A stretch of DNA of 64,000 nt from Sandaracinus amylolyticus (GTDB taxonomy: Bacteria; Myxococcota_A; Polyangia; Polyangiales; Sandaracinaceae): assembly GCF_021631985.1 (NCBI RefSeq), contig NZ_CP070225.1, positions 5,828,001 through 5,892,000 of the forward strand, given 5' to 3'. Positions 61,107-64,000 of this stretch are shown here, one piece after another (the first letter of the stretch is position 1; the number at the start of each line of letters is the position of its first letter). The position numbers were made by a program, and so were the translations under genes. The notes under the pieces are model-generated. The model saw nothing but the letters and a program-made list of their open reading frames with translations, ran no database searches and had not been told where the DNA came from.

Positions 61107-61754
61107 TCACAAGAGCGCGAGCAGGCTCGCGACGATCGAGAACGCGAAGCAGCTCAGGCCCAGGATCAGGAAGAGCCCGATCGCCTTGAGAATCAGGATG
61201 CTGCGCAGGTGTCCGAACGCGCTGACGAGCTGGTGCAGCGCGTCGGCCGTGCGCTCGTCGCGATGGCGCCGCACCACCCGCCCGAAATGCCAGCCCGCGA
61301 GCAGGCTCCAGAGCCCGATCGCCCCCGAGATCACGGCGAGCGCGGCGCTCGGGACGCTGCCCCGGCCCTGCGCCCACTGCGCCGCGAACACGCCGCAGAT
61401 CGCGAGCGTCACGACGCCGGTCACGCCCAGCCAGCCCGCGAGCGAGCGCACCATGCGCGCCTCGGTCTTCCCGAACGGCACGCGCTCGGGCGGCGCCACG
61501 GCGGGCGCGGGGATCGGCTCGGGCTCGGAGACCGGCGCGGGCGTGAGCGCCGGGGTCTTCACCACCGGATCCGACTCGCGCACCACGATCGGCACGCTCT
61601 CGCTCGAGTCGGGCGCGGGCGGCGGCTCGGAGATCACGAGCTCGAGGCGGCGGGGCGTGGGCGCGGGCGTGGGCTCGCGCGCGCTCTCCTCGCGGCGTCG
61701 ACCTTCGCGCAGCTCCGGCGGCTCGCCGGTCACGCCCATCCCGGGAGCGCCCAT
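61107..61754 (-). CDS. Hypothetical membrane protein with Pro-rich cytoplasmic tail
   Basis: 215 residues. The first 100 residues are Pro, Glu and Ala-rich and disordered (PTPAPTPRRLELVISEPPP). Three transmembrane helices follow (WLGVTGVVTLAICGVFAAQW; SAALAVISGAIGLWSLLAGW; AIGLFLILGLSCFAFSIVAS), with a helix between containing DALHQLVSAFGHLRSIL, which looks amphipathic. No family recognised. Its start overlaps the end of the upstream membrane gene by 25 bases. Confidence 0.72.
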   Translation of the reverse strand: MGAPGMGVTGEPPELREGRRREESAREPTPAPTPRRLELVISEPPPAPDSSESVPIVVRESDPVVKTPALTPAPVSEPEPIPAPAVAPPERVPFGKTEARMVRSLAGWLGVTGVVTLAICGVFAAQWAQGRGSVPSAALAVISGAIGLWSLLAGWHFGRVVRRHRDERTADALHQLVSAFGHLRSILILKAIGLFLILGLSCFAFSIVASLLALL

Positions 61755-62236
61755 GCGAGCAACGCCGCGAGCGCGAGCAACGTGAACAAGGCCTCGATGC
61801 GGTAGTACCCGCGCACCCGGCGCAGCGCGTTCTCGAGGTGGTGGCGATCGAGCTCGTCGCCGTGCACCACGCGCTCGAGATCCTCGGCGCCGTCGATCAA
61901 CATCACGCCGCCCCAGAGCAGCAGCGCGCCGAGCAGCGAGACCGCGATGCCGACGCCGAGCAGCATCTCGAGCGTGACCTCGCCGAGCGTGATCAGCGGC
62001 GGCGTGGCGTCGGCGGCCTGGGCCGCGCTCGGCGTCGCGAGCGCTTCGGTCGTGCCGTACGCGATCGCGATGCCCATCACCGTCAGCATGAGCGCACCGC
62101 CCGCGAGCACCTGGAAGCGCCCGAGCAGGCCCATCCAGCGCGACATGCTCTCGACGATGCGCGCGTCGCGCGGATCGAAGGGGATGCGCGAGAGCGCTCG
62201 ATCGTGAACGGACTCGCGTTCCACGGGGTCGGACAT
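61730..62236 (-). CDS. Hypothetical membrane protein
   Basis: 168 residues from ATG 62236 (MSDPVERESVHDRALSRI). Three transmembrane helices (FQVLAGGALMLTVMGIAIAY; LEMLLGVGIAVSLLGALLLW; YYRIEALFTLLALAALLAWA) with a charged helix between the last two (DELDRHHLENALRRVRG). Its general plan is shared with the following gene (helices framing an amphipathic H-x-L-x-x-AL-type segment), so both could form one complex. Divergent from tsaB. Confidence 0.72.
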   Translation of the reverse strand: MSDPVERESVHDRALSRIPFDPRDARIVESMSRWMGLLGRFQVLAGGALMLTVMGIAIAYGTTEALATPSAAQAADATPPLITLGEVTLEMLLGVGIAVSLLGALLLWGGVMLIDGAEDLERVVHGDELDRHHLENALRRVRGYYRIEALFTLLALAALLAWALPGWA

Positions 62237-62328
62237 GGTACCGCGTCGCGGGCTCCGACGAGCCCCGACGAGCGCGGATTCAGCCACACCGGAACGCCGC
62301 GCGTGGTATGAGGCGCGCTGCCTCGGAC

Positions 62329-63063
62329 ATGCGGACGCTCGCGATCGACACTTCGGGCGACTTCGGCGTGGTCGCGATCACCGACGGCGGAGAGGTCCGC
62401 GTCGAGATGCACAGCCGGGTGCGCTCGCGGCACGGAGAGACGCTGCTGCCGACGATCGAGCGCGCGCTCGCGCTCGCCGAGCTCGACGTCGCGGCGATCG
62501 ATCTGCTCGCGGTCGGGCTCGGGCCGGGATCGTTCACCGGGGTGCGCATCGGGGTCTCGACCGTGAAGGGGCTCGCGCTCGCGCGCGGCACGCCGGTCGT
62601 CGGGGTGCGCACGACGCGGGTGATCGCGCGGGGGCTCTTCGGCGCGCTGCGGGTGCCGGTGATCGACGCCCACAAGGGCGAGGTGTTCGTCGCGGTGTAC
62701 GAGGCCGACGCGCGCGGTGCGCTCACGACGCGCCTCGACGAGACCCACGGCCCGCCGGAGCGCGCAGCGCAGGCGATCCGCGACGTGATCGGCGCTGTGT
62801 TGGCTGGCTCGCGGGCTGAGCGCCGCGAGGTGACGCCGGTGCTCGCGGGCAGCGGTCTCGCGCTGTACCGCGATCGTTTGCTCGGCGCGCTGGGAGACGT
62901 GATCACCGCGCCGCGCGTGCTCGACGTGCCGCGCGGCGCGCTGCTCGCGCTCGAGGCCGAAGAGGCGCTCGCGGCGCGCGGGCCCGACGATCTCGCCTCG
63001 CTCGAGCCGCTCTACGTGCGCGCCTCGGACGCGGTGCTGCCCGGCTCCTCGCGCGACGCCTGA
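62329..63063 (+). CDS. tsaB: tRNA threonylcarbamoyladenosine biosynthesis protein TsaB
   Basis: 244 residues from ATG 62329 (MRTLAIDTSGDFGVVAI); an ATG at 62308 adds seven residues. The ASKHA fold shows in LAIDTS, SRHGETLLPTIERAL and the family hallmark LAVGLGPGSFTGVRIGVSTV. The next part, VIDAHKGEVFVAVYE, is also standard. TsaB acts with TsaD and TsaE to make the t6A37 modification of ANN-decoding tRNAs. The 3' end overlaps the convergent glycogen synthase gene by 52 bases. Confidence 0.94.
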   Translation: MRTLAIDTSGDFGVVAITDGGEVRVEMHSRVRSRHGETLLPTIERALALAELDVAAIDLLAVGLGPGSFTGVRIGVSTVKGLALARGTPVVGVRTTRVIARGLFGALRVPVIDAHKGEVFVAVYEADARGALTTRLDETHGPPERAAQAIRDVIGAVLAGSRAERREVTPVLAGSGLALYRDRLLGALGDVITAPRVLDVPRGALLALEAEEALAARGPDDLASLEPLYVRASDAVLPGSSRDA

Positions 63064-64000
63064 CCGCGCGCCGCACGGTAGAGCCGCTCGTAGAGGCGCG
63101 CGCTGCGATCCCACGAGTGATCGATCGTCATCACGCGGTGCTGGAGCGCGCGGAACGCCGCGGGCTGGGTGAACGCCGCGAGCCCGCGCTGGATCGCGGC
63201 GAGCATCGGCTCACCGCCCTCCTCGTCCCAGAGGAACCCGCTGCCCGAGCCGAGGCGCGCGTCGCAGTCGACCACCGCGTCCGCGATCCCGCCGGTGCGG
63301 CGCGCGATCGGGAGCGCGCCGTAGCGATGCGCGTGCATCGCGCGCGCGCCTCCGGCATCGCTGGGGCTCGGCACGATCACGAGATCGCTGGCGCCGAGCG
63401 CGCGATGGACCGTCCCCTGATCCGCGTCGTGCCGCACCGCGATGCGATCCGACCAGCGCTGCGCGAGCGCGACGAAGCGCGAGACGATCGCGGGATCGCT
63501 GCCCGGCTCGGTCACCACCACGAGCTGCACGTCGTTGCGCAGCAGGCGCGGGCCGATCTCCGCGAGCACGTCGAACCCGCTGCCCGCCGCCGCCACGCCG
63601 ATCGCCGAGACGAGCGCGACGTCGCCGCGCACCGGGAGGCCGAGCTCCTTCTGCATCGCGCTCTTGCAGCGCTGCTTGCCGTACGCGCCCTTGCCCTTCT
63701 CGGTGGGCGAGCCCGCGACGTCCATCGCGTCGAAGCGCGCCTCGAGCCAGGGATCGGTCGCGGCGTTCCACACCGAGACGTCGACGCCCTCGAGGATCCC
63801 CGCGAGCGCCCGGCCGCGCGCCCGCAGCGCACCCTCGAGCCCGCCCGCGCTCTCCGTCGCCTCGCGCGCCGAGGTCGGCGAGGGCGTGGTGATGCGCGAT
63901 GCGGTCTGGATGCCCGCCTTGAGCGGCGAGAGCTTCCCGTAGAACTCGACGCCGTCGATGCGCCACCACTTGTCGGGCACGCCGAACGTCGCGAGCTGCG
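63012..64000 (-). CDS. glgA: Glycogen/starch synthase, C-terminal part (truncated by window)
   Basis: At least 329 codons; the start lies right of the window. The visible part opens with the GlgA pattern LATFGVPDKWWRIDGVEFYG, then KLSPLKAGIQTASRITTPS, LAGILEGVDVSVWNAATDP and the GT-B C-terminal domain (VALVSAIGVAAAGSGFDVL, VIVPSPSDAGGARAMHAHRY, GALPIARRTGGIADAVVD). In typical GlgA the second motif reads PSxxEPCGL; here it is PSDAGGAR, so the catalytic Glu/Cys context is altered. ADP- or UDP-glucose transferase is likely, but the variant motif leaves room for another glucosyltransferase. Confidence 0.85.
   Translation of the reverse strand, partial: QLATFGVPDKWWRIDGVEFYGKLSPLKAGIQTASRITTPSPTSAREATESAGGLEGALRARGRALAGILEGVDVSVWNAATDPWLEARFDAMDVAGSPTEKGKGAYGKQRCKSAMQKELGLPVRGDVALVSAIGVAAAGSGFDVLAEIGPRLLRNDVQLVVVTEPGSDPAIVSRFVALAQRWSDRIAVRHDADQGTVHRALGASDLVIVPSPSDAGGARAMHAHRYGALPIARRTGGIADAVVDCDARLGSGSGFLWDEEGGEPMLAAIQRGLAAFTQPAAFRALQHRVMTIDHSWDRSARLYERLYRAARGQASREEPGSTASEART

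Noticed and set aside
1-64000. tRNA, rRNA, insertion sequence or prophage genes
   Set aside because: Both strands were read for cloverleaf-like segments, transposase motifs and phage genes; none could be supported.

Overview
The DNA is very GC-rich with strong G/C third-position bias. It carries many lipoproteins with Asp-Ala-Gly-rich or Cys-rich linkers, eukaryotic-type Ser/Thr kinases, TSP3/OmpA proteins and PATAN/DUF4388 modules. Together these point to a myxobacterium, most like Sandaracinus and its relatives (Polyangiales); this is inferred from gene style, not from a database match. No rRNA, tRNA, CRISPR array, phage or transposase gene was recognised.

Layout. 1-5.4 kb (minus strand): a truncated outer-membrane protein gene, a small unknown gene, and an RND efflux pump (permease plus lipoprotein adaptor). 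5.5-12.9 kb (plus): an operon for a three-subunit PaoABC-type molybdenum aldehyde oxidoreductase, a maturation protein that fuses XdhC to a MocA-like cofactor nucleotidyltransferase, an acyl-CoA-dehydrogenase-like flavoprotein and an SDR. 12.9-24.3 kb: Ppx/GppA-HD phosphatase, secreted Cys-rich proteins, two divergent Ser/Thr kinases, a HEAT-repeat lipoprotein, a universal stress protein, an M15-type peptidase and a gamma-glutamylcyclotransferase-like gene. 24.3-27.1 kb: a three-gene amine/imino-acid oxidase complex ([2Fe-2S]+FAD, BFD, DAO). 27-32.7 kb: lipoproteins, a TetR regulator, an OmpA-family protein and a nitrilase-fold protein with an unassigned N-terminal half.

32.8-47 kb: an ECF sigma factor, a FecR-like membrane protein with TPR-like repeats, a putative beta-barrel protein and four consecutive secreted lipoprotein genes covering 11.3 kb (two paralogous Ig-like proteins, a metal-binding/PPC-like protein and a TSP3-VWA protein). 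A 37-bp two-block motif is repeated in front of the sigma gene and in front of the lipoprotein operon. This suggests the sigma factor drives itself and this surface regulon.

47-64 kb: mostly housekeeping and membrane genes (a divergent phosphofructokinase-like protein, an ornithine cyclodeaminase/alanine dehydrogenase-family enzyme, flavin monoamine oxidase, amidohydrolase, B12-binding radical SAM protein, LepB, MiaE, TsaB, GlgA). Two families of structured intergenic repeats lie just after stop codons here and at 27.4 kb. One is an approximately 60-90 bp hairpin (three copies) with compensatory base-pair changes. The other is an approximately 340-bp element (two copies) with 26-bp inverted arms whose sequence differs between copies while pairing is kept. 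These repeats and the ECF regulon are the most promising undescribed features.
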